A stretch of DNA of 64,000 nt from Mermis nigrescens (GCA_036768485.1 JAVLUZ010000343.1:367001-431000), one strand, 5' to 3'; positions 1-11,689 are shown, counted from the first letter of the stretch. The notes: generated by a model not told the origin, from the sequence alone. Translations and numbers: made by a program.

Positions 1-130
1 GTCTTGTCGGGTGGATTCGTAAAAATCACCAAAAATGTTACTAAAAATAGAATCCTGGGGTTTACAGTAATCTGTGGGGGTGGTTAATTTCTAGGGGGAT
101 GTAATCCCCCAAACCCCTACGCTAACGTGT
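1..130 (+). repeat. Fragment of family A' short element
   Basis: The segment TTACTAAAAATAGAATCCTG, a stretch with CAGTAATCTG, and the end CCCCCAAACCCCTACGC match copies at 40768-40908 and 61600-61745. The left part is cut by the window edge. Confidence 0.5.
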
Positions 131-299
131 GATTGCGACTATTGCATACTTATCATAGGTAGCGCGTTAGCGCGTACCTATAATATACTTGGGTACCCCT
201 AACACCTGTGCACCCCCTACAGCTATAACGGGACACTTCTGGAAGGTGCGGTTTTTTCAAAAGAAAAATAATAAAAAAATTCGCTGCGCATCTTTTTTT

Positions 300-1440
300 G
301 TTTTTCTTGAAACTCAAAACTGACTGTGTAAAGAAGGTGTAAAGTTTTTGTGTAACGTTATAACATAGGACAAATTTTGGGACCTTCTTACTGCGGCATG
401 TGGACAACTGAGTATTGATGACTCGAACAATTGAACAGCATAGGATTATAGAGGGATGAATTCTACAGAACAGCATTTTTTTGTTTTTTGAAATTCGCAT
501 TAGTTCTCGAATGGCAGTGTAAAGAGTGCGAAAATCTGGGGGGTGAAAAAGCACTTTTTGGTCGAGTTTTCAACCTGCTTATGTCTGATACTAACTCCGG
601 TTTTGAGTTTTTAAAAATGTTTTCTGACAGAAATGTAGAGCGGATTAAGGGTTACATTCTGCATATAAGCAAAGTCTTCTACGCTCTATGATGAGTTAGA
701 TCCTGGGGTTTAAAGTTTACACTCTAGTGGATGGTGTAAAAACGGATTTTAACTAAGATTTCTCTGCAAAATTTTTCCGCTTATGAGTCAGGGTAAATTG
801 AATACAGCAGTAATAAAGTGCCTCTCAGGGGATACACATCGCATCAAACTGCATTTAAAAAAACGCAATATTGAGTCATTTATGGGAGTGTAAAGTTCGA
901 AATCAGAGGTAGAAAACGGGCGAAAAAACACGTTTTTTCCGAATTTTGATTGATAAATCACACCAAATAATTTTTGCAAGAGAATTTTGGCACACAGGAA
1001 TGTACTACGATTTAAAAGCTACAAATTGTACCAAACCAAATTTCTTTAAACTCTATGGGGAGTTCGGTACGGAATTTTAAAGTTTACAGTGTTCTAAATG
1101 ATGGAAAATACGTTTTTGTTGCGTTTTTTGTTCGCCACTCTCTCCGTCCAGAAGTCGGGATAAGTCCAATAGAATAAAAATAAAGTGCTTTATATCGGGT
1201 GCATGTCAAAGCAAATTGTCTATACATTAATATTTAGCGAGTGTAAAGTCAAAAATTTGGTGTTTGAAATGCGTTTCTGTCTTGTTTTTTCTGCCTGCTT
1301 CTCTGGTTATGAGTCAGGGACACGATTATCAAGTCTAGAAATGGACCAGGAACCAAATTTGATATGCCAGTCTGGCGCGTATGTTTACACTCTGCAGTGT
1401 TGTAAAGTGGTTTACACCTATTGTTAGTTTGCCCATAGAA
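300..1440. repeat. Degenerate TGTAAAG-rich repeat region
   Basis: Loosely repeated blocks begin GTGTAAAG at about 512, 890 and 1241 and continue with similar text (GAAAAA..CGTTTTTT.., then CTGCTTATG or TGGTTATG plus AGTC). They resemble eroded relatives of the tandem array that follows. No coding evidence. Confidence 0.4.
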
Positions 1441-2370
1441 CATTGTATAGACTTAATTTTTTTCACAAATATTAATCGTAATATCGGAACAATATCAAAA
1501 TTACGAATCTGACCAAAATCTTCTTTACACTAATTGTTTACATGAAGTTTACACTACATATGTATTTATCTTCGTTTTTGAGCATTCCAGAAACCTAATT
1601 TTTTCCTGGAATCTAGAAATTTTCAAAGAATCAAATGTGAGACGTCACGTAGGCGCGTTTGTTTACATGCAACAGTGATGTAAAGTAGTTACACTCATTG
1701 TTCATTTGTCCTCAGACCATTGTAGACATGCAATTTTTCGTAAATGTTGATAATAATATCCGAGTAATATCAGATTTACAAATCGGAATAAAATCCTCTT
1801 TACACTAGGCTGTTGTGTAAAATTTACACTGCTGATTAATCTTCGTTCTAGAGCTTTGCTAAAACCTGAATTTTTAGCCGAAATCTGAAAATTTACATGG
1901 AATCAAATAAGGGACGTCAGCTGGGCGTGTTTGTTTACACTCAACAGTGATGTAAAGTGGTTTACATCTGTGTCTATTTGTCATTAAACCGCTATGGAGA
2001 CGTAATTTTTTCATGAATGTTGATCGTAATATCCGAGTAATATCGAATTTACAAATCCGACTAAAATCTTCTTTACACCTGTTGCTAGTGTAAAGTTTAC
2101 ACTATATAATAAGCTTCATTCTAGAGCCTCACGGTAACTTATTTTTTCCCTAAAGTTGTAAAATATATATGGAAACAGATGTGATACGTCTGCTAGGGGC
2201 GCATGAAGAGTAGTGTAAAGTGATTAACACCTAATGTTAATTTGTTCTTAGAACATTATAGAGGTTTCATTTCTTAATAAATGCTGATCGTTATATCAGA
2301 GCAATATCGAAATTATTAATCCCACTAAAATTCTTTACACTCTTGTGTGAAGTTTAAAATGTAAATTAAG
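1380..2370. repeat. Tandem array of about four 270-bp units with TTTACAC motifs
   Basis: The block TCTTTACAC...GTGTAAAGTTTACACT recurs at about 1523, 1796, 2069 and 2332 (period about 270). Between them each unit carries GTTTACA..CAGTGATGTAAAGTGGTTTACA, TAATATCCGAGTAATATC and a CTAGA segment. GTGTAAA and TTTACAC occur in both orientations, so each unit can form small stem-loops. Units have diverged and the last is the weakest. Confidence 0.75.
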
Positions 2371-2560
2371 TTTAGCTCTAGAAAGTTTTGGAAGCATATT
2401 TCTTTACAGGATGTTCTACGTAACATAAGAATTACTAATCAGAATGTTTGTTTCTTCTACAACTAGTAGCTTTGTAAAATTTAAATCATTCAATTATTAG
2501 AAGAACCGCACAATAAATGAAATCTACTATTGTATTTCCAAATCGTGCTAATTAAAAATA

Positions 2561-3389
2561 GGGTACTAGCAAAGAAAAATGCTCCGATGGAACAAAAAAT
2601 GGGAATATACTTGGGATTGTGAATTATCGAGGATGTAAAAGGAGGGGACTAGGAAAAATCTCCCTATGTTATATGCCAAAAATCGCAAAATATGTTAAAA
2701 ATCAGACTTTCTCTAAACAATGCAAAAAATCGAAGTATATTCTGCGGCCTTTGAAAAATGTAAAAGTTTAGTAAACAATTGCTGTAGACATGTGTAAAAG
2801 AGTATCTACATAAGGTCTGTTGCACGTCAGCTTCCGTGTTTCCTACACTGCTTTGAACCAACAATATCATCGATTGTCTTGAATGCATCGATATGTACTA
2901 TTTCATTCAATTCGCTTAGCTACTGCATTGCTAATTCGCTGCTTTCTTCAATCAATTTTTTGGTAATTTGAATATTGCTTGCACTTTGACACTTAGAATG
3001 GCTGTATCTGCTAAGTGACATGCTTAGTAATAATGAAATACGAACAACTTAATTATGATTTGTTAACAGCATTTCACTTTCAGTCACATTATTAAGCAAC
3101 TCAAAGTTGAATGAAGTCTGCAAAAAGTTGCATTACGTAATATGTTTTTAAGATATTATGGCAATCAGAAAAAATTATTTTGAAATAATACATTTTTTCA
3201 GAGACCGCAGAATATACTTCGATTTTTTGCATTGTTTAGAGAAAGTCTGATTTTTAACATATTTTGCGATTTTTGGCATATAACATAGGGAGATTTTTCC
3301 TGGTCCCCTCCTTTTACATCCTCGATAATTCACAATCCCAAGTATATTCCCTTTTTTGTTCCATCGGAGCATTTTTCTTTGCTAGTACC
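2561..3389. mobile_element. TA-flanked element with about 195-bp terminal inverted repeats
   Basis: 2561-2760 and 3190-3389 are near-identical reverse complements (only a few differences), starting GGGTACTAGCAAAG and ending CTTTGCTAGTACC. TA stands immediately outside both ends. The 430-bp core is AT-rich with no credible ORF. The length, long arms and TA duplication suggest a non-autonomous Tc1/mariner-type or foldback element; the near-identity of the arms suggests recent activity or arm homogenisation. Confidence 0.85.
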
Positions 3390-4480
3390 TATATAATTAT
3401 CGTAATCTGATGTCTTGCTGTCTATAAAAATTCTGAAAACTTTTGTCCAAACTTATTTTAAACAGACTTTTTCATAGCTATTATTATTTATTCAATTGTA
3501 GTAATGGAGGTATATAGCATAAATGACAAGACATCCGCCCCTTTGCTCTTATAATGATCTGTCTGCAACTCCATTTAAGCTGCGTATCCATAAATCGTTG
3601 CAGAATATGGCAGCAGTTCGTCTGATCAGTCAACGTGGTAGCAGTATAAATACAAACCTGCATTTGATCAGTTCGTTTGCCAATTACAATGCTTCTTACC
3701 AGATTTTATCTTATTTTATTTGTTGTCTTGTTCAAATAAAAAGTTAAATGCCAAGTCCACCAGGCAACATTTTCTGCATAGCAGCAGTAGGTGAGTATGT
3801 TAAGGTTCGCGGCCTGCCTTAGGAATCTCCTTTTGTTGTGTTTCTGATGATTAATATGTAGATTATTTCGCACGCCAACTTTAATTCTTACCTGCCCGCA
3901 ACCCGAAAGCGCTTTGGTAGAGCTCCTATATAGACTTTAAAATACATAATTGCATTAGCAATCATGAACCCTTGGCTTGAAGTTCCAAGAGCCAGTTGTG
4001 GAGTACCTACGTGTTCAGAGGAGAGGGCGAGTTGTGTGGAGCCGACTTTGGAAGGGTGCGAGTTGTGTGGAGGCGAGATGTGGGGGTGAGTCATCTACAT
4101 ATATCTCCTCTGAGCAGCTTTTAAAGATCAGAGTCAACAGTGTCGTCGTCAGCAGTCTTAAAGCATTTCGAAATTAGCAGATGGCCTCTTTAGAAAGCTT
4201 GATAGATGGGGTTACTATTACACATAGGTTTGAGATTAGTGTGGACCTCATGAGAATATGTAACACTCCACAAATAAATTTTTTGCATCTTTTTTGGGAT
4301 TCGTGCTAAGTTTACACCACACAGGATTCGGCTGTTGGCTGTCCAGAACAAAATCTTGTTACTGTATTATTTCTCGAGAGGCAATTTCAGCTTGCAACAA
4401 ACATTAATTTCGATGTACATCTTCTTTCGAAGTGACTTTTTGTCCATGTTTGATATGCACACATGTATTGCTGACGTTGC
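3390..4480. other. Unassigned stretch
   Basis: I see no family match and no supported exon. GT-rich DNA at 3775-3800 contains a GTGAGTATG that could be a donor, and AATAAA occurs at 3736, but nothing ties these to a gene. Confidence 0.4.
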
Positions 4481-5515
4481 GTAATGTAAATGTAGCGGAA
4501 CTGTATCTACTAGAGCGATACGGGCATGGCTGACATTTGCCTTCGCGACTTACGTAAATACCTAAACTGCTCTTAGCGCTGGTCCGAATCGCGTAGTCAC
4601 AGGGCAACTTCGACTCACTGGACCCTTGTGGACCTACGGCTTCGATCCCCTCGGTCCTAATGTTGCTGACCGAAACCTCACGGGTGATCTCAGCAGCTAC
4701 GCCCTAATTCCTAACTTGTACTTACCTAAAACCCAGTATGCTCGCGAGGTCAGTTGACCTATCTCAACCCAGCTCAAGTTGATAAATTAACTTATTTTCT
4801 GAGGTCCGGGTAACACGAAAAAGATTTGGTTCCTAATGCACATAGCACAATAAAATTTGAAAACAACACCAACGAGTTCTAAGCTGATCAGTCATCATAA
4901 ACAATTGAATAGATTTTTAGCTAATTTTTTGGGTAGATGAAAGAATATTGAATTTTGACGAAATAAGTAATCAAAAAGTATTTACCCTCTTTCCTCAAAA
5001 AGTCTAGAAATCCTCGACGTTGGCAGCCGGCCTACCTCACCCTCGATATATTTAATCCCTGGGTGGGTTTTCTAGTTTTATTACAGAATGTACACATGGC
5101 TATCAGCCGGGAAACACACAAAACATCAATAAAGACTAAAACAGACCAAAACGACAATTTCGTCAAAACGCCAACTAACTCTCCCGTCACGGGATCAATA
5201 CAGAAACACACGAAAGTAAAAATGATAATTAATCATTAAGCTAAATTTTCATTTTATCAGATAGAATATTCTAGAATGTGACTAGCGGTAACGTAGGTAA
5301 AACAACTGCTATTAACATACCGGACAAGTATCTAAATGATTTTGTAATAAAAAATATGGATTTAATTGATACCACGAGTTCACACATCGCACGGATGGCT
5401 ACTTGAAATTGGTTATGTTAACCGATACAGTAACAAGCTGTTGTCGGAAGGCATACGCGAACTAATGGAAAGAGTTCGCACCGTGTAAGTCTCGCAGTTA
5501 CAGTAAGATCGAATT
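4480..5515. repeat. Long dispersed repeat, copy 1 (about 1.03 kb)
   Basis: The copy begins near GTAAATGTAGCGG and ends near CTCGCAGTTAC. It shares with 6574-7632 many blocks in the same order: GATCTCAGCAGCTACGCCCT, GAGGTCAGTTGACCTATCTC, TTGGTTCCTAAT, AGCTGATCA, CCTCGACG, TACCGGACAAGTATCTAAAT. The ends GTAA...TTAC look like very short inverted termini. No reverse transcriptase or other ORF is visible. The class is unclear; a solo LTR or a DNA element are both possible. Confidence 0.65.
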
Positions 5516-5939
5516 TACTTATGTGGACAAGCAAGTGGAAAATTGGGTTACAGTAAAGTTTTTCGATTTGATTACTGTCAAAAAAATCGCCATCCTTCCC
5601 TGTTATTTCTTATTTCGTTTATTTCATCTTTACAGCATCCGCTATCCGGTCGTTGTCAATACATGCGTAGGTTCAAAGGTCTAAGATTGGACTTATTTCG
5701 ATAACTTGGGACTGTTTGAATGATTTGATCTAATTATGCTGCTTTTGGTCGCATATGCAGGCTCCGGACCCCCAAAATTCAGAAAAACCGGAAAAATAGG
5801 ACTTTTTACACGTTATTTTGTGCTATTTTTGGCTTGGACCCCCCAAAATTGGTGTTGGTCCCCCCAAAATAGAAGGGCCAGCTACGTGCCTGCGCATATG
5901 TACTCTTGCGACTGAAGGCAGTTTTGTAAAAGCTACTCG

Positions 5940-6100
5940 GTGTCCAGTCCGGTATTCCTGTGCCTGGTGCACACCCACCTTTTGTGTGTGCACACGTTTG
6001 GTACCTACAGAATGTGCATAAGCTGTATTATAAATGAGCGTATGATAGTACTTGCGCCGCTGTTTTTTTCTGAAATATTCAAATACGTTCACAAAGTTAT
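5940..6100 (+). repeat. Inverted repeat arm (partner 7936-8099)
   Basis: GGTATTCCTGTGCCTGGTGC, the following CACCCACCTTTTGTGTGTG and ATTATAAATGAGCGTATGAT reappear as reverse complement at 7936-8099, bracketing about 2 kb that includes copy 2 of the long repeat. Confidence 0.7.
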
Positions 6101-6308
6101 GCACTTACTTACTTTTAACATATACATGCATAGGTACATACATGAGATAGGTTCTAAAAATATTTGCATGCCTTTTGTCAGCTCGCTTAGTTTGATCAAG
6201 AAGAGCCTCTAAGTCGTGATCTATAGTTGTTGTTCTCATTTCCACCTCCTTGTGTAGTCTGCCTGTCCAGCGATATCAGCACCTGCAAAAACAGACCTAC
6301 ATATATAA

Positions 6309-6480
6309 ATAAGATTACTGTGGTCTTTTAAACCCGGCTCGGTGCATGAAATCGCTAGACATTAGAACACCCTTATTACTGTAGCGCCTGACTTCATCGT
6401 TACTCAACGGCTGACAGTTGATTTCGTCGAACAATGAAGAAATCGGTTGTGTTTTCACAGCGAAATACATAATTCATGTC
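6309..6480. repeat. Segment directly repeated at 7632-7800
   Basis: Both copies open AAGATTACTGT, continue CCCGGCT.GGTGCATGAAAT and carry TAGAACACCCTTA.TACTGTAGCG, then TGATTTCG.CGAACA.TGAA. They flank copy 2 of the long repeat. Confidence 0.65.
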
Positions 6481-6573
6481 ATGCCATAAAAAAGATTATT
6501 ACTGTAAGCCATAATTAATATATAGAAAATTATTACTGTAAGGCCTGCAAAAATAGACCTAGTGAACATAAGA

Positions 6574-7632
6574 TTGTAAATGTAGCGGCCCCTAACGTCT
6601 GTAGAATCGACGTAGTAACCGGACTACACTACCTTCGAGATTTACCTAGGTACGTAGGTACTTAAGTCTACGCTTAGTGCTGGCCCGATCGACGCGGCTC
6701 TGAATGGCTTTCGATCTTTGGACCCTTACGAGACCTTACGGCTTCGATCCCCTCAGCCCTAATATTGCTGGCTGCTTCTTGTCGGGTGATCTCAGCAGCT
6801 ACGCCCTAAGACCTAAGGCTACCTACCTAGTCTCGGTATTGCCGCGTGAGGTCAGTTGACCTATCTCAAGCTCAAGTTGTTTATTTAACTTATTTTCAAT
6901 CAGTGCCTGATCAGAAATGTTTTTGGTTCCTAATATGTGTAGCACGCTGAACTATGAAAACAACAACAACGAGCTCTACGCTGATCAATCATCCTTAAAG
7001 ATTAAATAATATTTTTGATCAATTTTTGGCTTGAGAAATAAATTATGATTTCCGAATAAAATAAACTATCATACGAAATTTACCTATCAGTCCACTAGAT
7101 GGGTAGAAATCCTCGACGTAGGGATGGTGGCCGACCTAACCCTCGGTATAACCAAAAACCACTGGGTAGGTTTTCTCTATTTTAATTCGACGTAGAATTC
7201 ACGGCCTATAGCCGGACAACAAAATACGTAAAAGAAAAACGAAAATGTACAGAGTATACAGTCGACTAACCGGCCAACGAAAAAACCAAAAGCCAGACTA
7301 AACTACAATGTTACGTACACTGGCCTCGAAGACCATTACAGTAAATCAAACAAAGATCAAATTAACGTAATACTGATAAGCTTTTATCTCAGATCGAAAG
7401 TTCTCGATTACACAAGCGGTATGCATGAAACAATTACTATTATCATACACTTAACTCTATGCTACCGGACAAGTATCTAAATGTTTTTTATTATTGAAAA
7501 TTTGGGGAAATAATGGGAAGACCGAAGGCATAGCCCACAGTGCACTATCATAGATAGCTACTAGTATTGGCTATGTTATGGCTATCGCGAACTGCTAAGG
7601 CAAGTTCGCCTACCGTGTAACTCTCGCAGTTA
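6574..7632. repeat. Long dispersed repeat, copy 2 (about 1.06 kb)
   Basis: Direct repeat of 4480-5515. AAGATT occurs on both sides (6568-6573 and just after the terminal TTAC), a possible 6-bp duplication. The copy sits between two similar flanking segments (6309-6480 and 7632-7800). Confidence 0.65.
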
Positions 7633-7800
7633 CAAGATTACTGTATCTTTTTTAACCCCGGCTTGGTGCATGAAATCGCTCGACAATAGAACACCCTTAC
7701 TACTGTAGCGCTCGACTTCGCAGTTGCTTGACGGCTGGTGATTGATTTCGCCGAACAGTGAAGAAATTGAAACACCCGTCATCATGTACAACTCTTTAGC
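7632..7800. repeat. Segment directly repeated at 6309-6480
   Basis: Same blocks as 6309-6480 in the same order, starting directly at the right end of the long repeat. Confidence 0.65.
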
Positions 7801-7935
7801 GTAATGTAAAAAACAACAATACTGTAAGACATATACGTACATACTTGCACTTTATGTTTTAGCCTACTGTTGCTCAGTTTATAGTGTTTTTATCACTGTA
7901 ACACCTAATGCGTTTTAATTCAGTTTAAAAATGTC

Positions 7936-8099
7936 GCAAGTGAAATCAGCGTATTGAATATTTCAAAAAAAAACAGCGACGAAAGTACTATCATACGCTC
8001 ATTTATAATACAGCTCATGCACATACTGTAGGTACCAAAGCACACACAAAAGGTGGGTGTGCACTGTGCAGTGCACCAGGCACAGGAATACCCTCCAGT
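7936..8099 (-). repeat. Inverted repeat arm (partner 5940-6100)
   Basis: Reverse complement of 5940-6100, with an extra CACTGTGCAGTG palindrome inserted in the GTGCAC block. Confidence 0.7.
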
Positions 8100-8420
8100 C
8101 CAATGTTCGACCAGATTCGGGTTAAACATTTTGGATACCTCTATTTACAAAACGTATTGAACATCCGGATAATCAAAACGCGTTTTAGATCTCCAAAGGT
8201 TGCATTTTCCTTTTTATTTTCTTTATTTATTTCCCTTTTGCAATTCCCCTTTTCATTTTCCAACAACAACAACAACAAAGGATTTATTGCTACGTCCAAG
8301 AAAAACAGAAAACTTTCCAGTTTCTATTTTACGTTTTCCCAATTTTAACTTTCATACGCTGATTACGCATATGACATCCATTTTCATCGTAGTCTAGTCA
8401 TTTTCGAAAATTCAAATTTA
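8100..8420. other. Unassigned AT-rich stretch
   Basis: Pyrimidine-rich sequence with a short CAACAACAACAACAA run at 8262-8277. No gene, RNA or repeat family recognised. Confidence 0.4.
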
Positions 8421-9665
8421 ATGATTGGATATCATAGCCCTCTTTCTTACGACAAACGCCTTAACCAACTTAAGTTGTGTCGATTAGAATTACGTCGCCT
8501 GCATATTTGCTTATGTGTATGATGTATCAAATTCAGGGATGGAAAAAACCCAGATTTGAAAATTTCGAATTTTGGGTTTTTGGGTTTTTTTGGGTTTTTT
8601 GTGGGTTTTTTGGGTTTTTTGTGGGTTTTTTTGGGTTTTTTTTGGGTTTTTTTGGGTTTTTTAAGGGTTTTTATGGGTTTTTTTATAAAAATTCTAGCTC
8701 GAGCTATAGATAGTAGCTGAGAATACTTCAACAGCTTCAAGACACAAAACAAAACAAGTAAACAACAACTTTATCCAGCTAATACACAAAATTCAACAAC
8801 AAAATTGGTCATTCACAAGCACAATCCATGCTGTGTGAACAGAATGAAAAATTGGGCAGAGCAATTTTTAAATGCATAATATTGAAATTTCTTCATAAAT
8901 TCTGCTCTGCTTCAAGAAAAAAAACAAAAAATTTGCCATATTAGTAGAAAAATCCATGCCACATTGCCACATAGCCTTTATTGGGCGGCTTTTCTCATTT
9001 GAAAAGTATATACTATAGGAGAAAAACAGCAACAGGAAGGAGGAGAGGATGAAAATGGATGGACACTTAACCACGTGCATCGCAAGCAATTGTAAAAGGA
9101 ACAACCATGATACAAAAAACATTGACAATACACAGTATTTAATTCCATTACAAATAAATTCTTAACCTGTGGATTAAAAACCCAAAAAACCCAAGAAACC
9201 CAAAACCCAACGATTTCTTGCACCCAAAAAACCCAAGTTAAAAAAACCCAGGCCTGCCAACCCTGATCAAATTATTAGTCACAAATCTTGTTTTTCCATG
9301 ACAGATTTTTTTTGTGCTTAATAAAAATACTACTCGCTGCACAAATCGTTTCAAGCTAGCCGTTCCTCTTGTCCGTTCTAATATACAAAAAAATTCGACT
9401 TTTTCTATAAGTATATCTCTGTTTGGAATCACCTATCTGATTTTGTAGTCTCTTCCCCTAACTCAAATATATTCAAATCTAGATTAATTGATGTCGACTT
9501 ATTCAAATTTATTAGAGGGCGGGCTTAAATCGTCATTCTTATGACTTGCTCGTCGCCTTTTGCTGTACGCTTTTATTCTTTCGACCGTACATTTTATTAT
9601 TCTTTTACGTCCTTCGTGATTGTCGCGTTTTCAGTAATAAATTGTTTCAGTTCAGTTCAGTTCAG
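8420..9665 (+). mobile_element. LINE (jockey/CR1-like) 3' end, degenerate, split by an insertion
   Basis: + strand text encodes YDKRLNQLKLCRLELRRL, the C-terminal signature of jockey/CR1-type reverse transcriptase ORFs, with a frameshift just before MYQI. After the 732-bp insertion (8534-9265) the frame fragments continue NRFKLAVPLVRSN, then WNHLSDFVVSSP and SRLIDVDLFKFIRGRA with stop, again the usual LINE C-terminus. AATAAA at 9636 and a (TTCAG)4 tail at 9646-9665 mark the 3' end. Non-functional: 5'-truncated and frameshifted. Confidence 0.85.
8534..9265. mobile_element. hAT-like non-autonomous element with GGGTTTTTT arrays
   Basis: Exact 8-bp duplication ATCAAATT at 8526-8533 and 9266-9273. 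Ends are CAGGGATGG and CCAACCCTG. Just inside the left end is a (TTTTTTGGG)n array (8571-8690), and inside the right end its complement (CCCAAAAAA)n (9178-9250). hAT membership rests on the 8-bp duplication and CAGGG termini. It interrupts the LINE reading frame. Confidence 0.9.
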
Positions 9666-9693
9666 TAATTAAGTAGGTATATTACATAAGGTA

Positions 9694-10826
9694 AGGTAAG
9701 GTGGGGCTACTTTCTTCAAAGTTCGAGTAATTTGACTGGCCACTCTGCCATACTTTAACTACAAAACATTAGTTGGTGGCACTTTTTTAAACTGTAGCAT
9801 CTCTATTGAACATACTATATGGCACCCTGAACTACGTTTGCTTTGGGGTGCAATATTAATTTTTCAAGAAGCATTTTTGTGATCAAAGTGATCCACCCGA
9901 TGGGTAACGTAAGATTGCAATGCTAAACAGTGCCATAAATTTGATTCATGGTTAGTTTTAGTGAAGGTTCTGGTCAATGAGAATGAATCATTATTTCAGA
10001 TGATATAAATTGAAAGACCAACCAATCCTCAACTAGATGATGAAGAAAACTAGCATGAAATCACTTGCACAGAGGACTAAAAATTTTTTTGTTATGCAAA
10101 TCACCGGTACTTTGGTTTGGGCTACATTGATCATTGCCACTGTTTTTCATTTTTCTCAGCTTATTACTGCTTTCTGACAGTAATACTCGACTTCTAAAAT
10201 AAGGTGATCTTTTTAAAGATGAAATGACTATTCTGAGGTTTATTTGCTATTTTTTAGATCTGTTGTATGATCAAAAGCAACCCACTTTTGTGGGTTACTT
10301 TGTTCACCTAATATGGTGAACATAGTAGTAGGGTGATCAAAGCAGTTGGGTGATCAAAGTAACCCAGACAGAAAAAAATGAAAAATGCTGCAAAATTAGT
10401 GTGCAATCAATGTTACCTACCCTGATCAAAGAAACCTGTAGGAAGATCGAAGTAGCCCCTTAAAAACGATGCTTTATAAATCAGCCAGCATTGCTCAAAA
10501 ACAAAACTTTTTTAGCTCGATAGATCCAGCACCTCCGAAATATAAATTGACAAGAAAACAAGAACAAGAAAATGTTAATTGTCCAGAACATACGAAAGAA
10601 TAAACATCATAATTTATTCAAAATAAAAATTTTTGCATTTAATTTATCCTCTACTATTTTCCGACTAACACAAAGCCAATGAGTTTCTGCGAATTGAGGC
10701 TTCTGTCGTAAGTGAGACAACATTCGCAAAAAGTAGTACTTGATTATCTTTGCCGGTTAGAGTTTACGGCTATTCGCGCAAAAATGATCAAAGTAGTTCT
10801 ATGATTAAAGTAGCCCGACGTTACCT
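9694..10826. mobile_element. TIR element with repeated GATCAAAGTAGCCC motifs
   Basis: Ends AGGTAAGGTGGGGCTACTTT and AAAGTAGCCCGACGTTACCT are inverted copies, with TA outside each. Inside, variants of GATCAAAGTAACCC or GATCGAAGTAGCCCC recur near 9890, 10267, 10350, 10423 and 10444. No transposase ORF. Superfamily not assigned. Confidence 0.65.
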
Positions 10827-11057
10827 TATATATTTTATTTTAGAATTTTTGATTTTTTCACTTTTTCTAATTTTTTAGATTATGGTCAATTATTGTGAGC
10901 TGATCACTAATGCGACATGTATACATTTTGGACCAAGAGAATTAATTCTCCGAATATTCAAATTGAAACATTGTCTTCTTTTTTGAAAATTTTTTTTCCA
11001 ATTTTTTCTAAAATTTCGGTGGCTTATATGTTTTTCAAAAATTATCCTCTATCTCAT

Positions 11058-11210
11058 TTGCGGATCCATATTGATGCCAGGCAAAAAATAAGCCTAAGCT
11101 ACTGGGGTCACAGTGAGCGGAGCTAGCGAAGCGAGCTGCAACTCCGCATTAGCTAAAGGCTTATTTTTTTGTCTGGTATCAATATGGATCTGTGAAGCAG
11201 CATCCAAGCG
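11058..11210. mobile_element. Short hairpin (palindromic) element
   Basis: GGATCCATATTGATGCCAGG with following CAAAAAATAAGCC pairs with GGCTTATTTTTTTG plus TCTGGTATCAATATGGATC. The loop region carries GAGCTAGCGAAGCGAGCTG. The ATAAGCCTAAG beside the loop also occurs in the palindrome at 52689-52831. Confidence 0.75.
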
Positions 11211-11309
11211 ATTATTTAGTCAAGTCTGACCAAAAGAGGCTTTCTACAAAATTTGAAAGAATAAAAAGTCAACAATTATGTACATGCTTTATCTAACGGG
11301 GATAGGGGG

Positions 11310-11676
11310 TATAGTTTCCCAAGGTAGAAAGTTCAGGGGTTGTGAAATCCCAAAATTTAGTACCACTAAATTTAGAGCCTAGCTTTTTTTGCAGGTCAAA
11401 AATGAAAAATGGCTAAAACATACTGTATAGCATGTTTTAATGTGAAAAACTGCATTGTGAACTACTTTTTGTCCCATTCTGACTAGTTTCGTCAATCTTG
11501 TAAGTAAAAAATATAAGAATTCATCGAAAATTTTGACTTTTCAGATCATTTTAAGTTCTCTCTAGATATTTTATGGGTAAACAAAACTGAAATGTACAAC
11601 TCAAAATCGTCCGACAGTGATTCAAGTCTCGGACCCTGAGATGGGGGTACCCCCTCACCCCCTATGGGAATGTGTG
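11310..11676 (-). mobile_element. Family D short element
   Basis: Starts ATAGTTTCCCAAGGT and ends CCCCTATGGGAATGTGTG, reverse complement of the intact copy at 23158-23611, with the shared block GAATTCATCGAAAATTTTGA and GACAGTGATTCAAGTCTCGG. It lacks the central hairpin block and has no clear duplication. Confidence 0.75.
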
Positions 11677-11689
11677 GGGGGTGTGCTTC

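Noticed and set aside
3523..3747. 74-codon frame starting ATGACAAGACATCC
   Set aside because: No family resemblance and no convincing splice partner. The AATAAA inside its 3' end is isolated.
8571..8690. Possible interstitial telomere repeat (GGGTTTTTT)
   Set aside because: Unit length varies, the complementary array lies at the other end of the same element, and exact duplications mark it as a transposable element.
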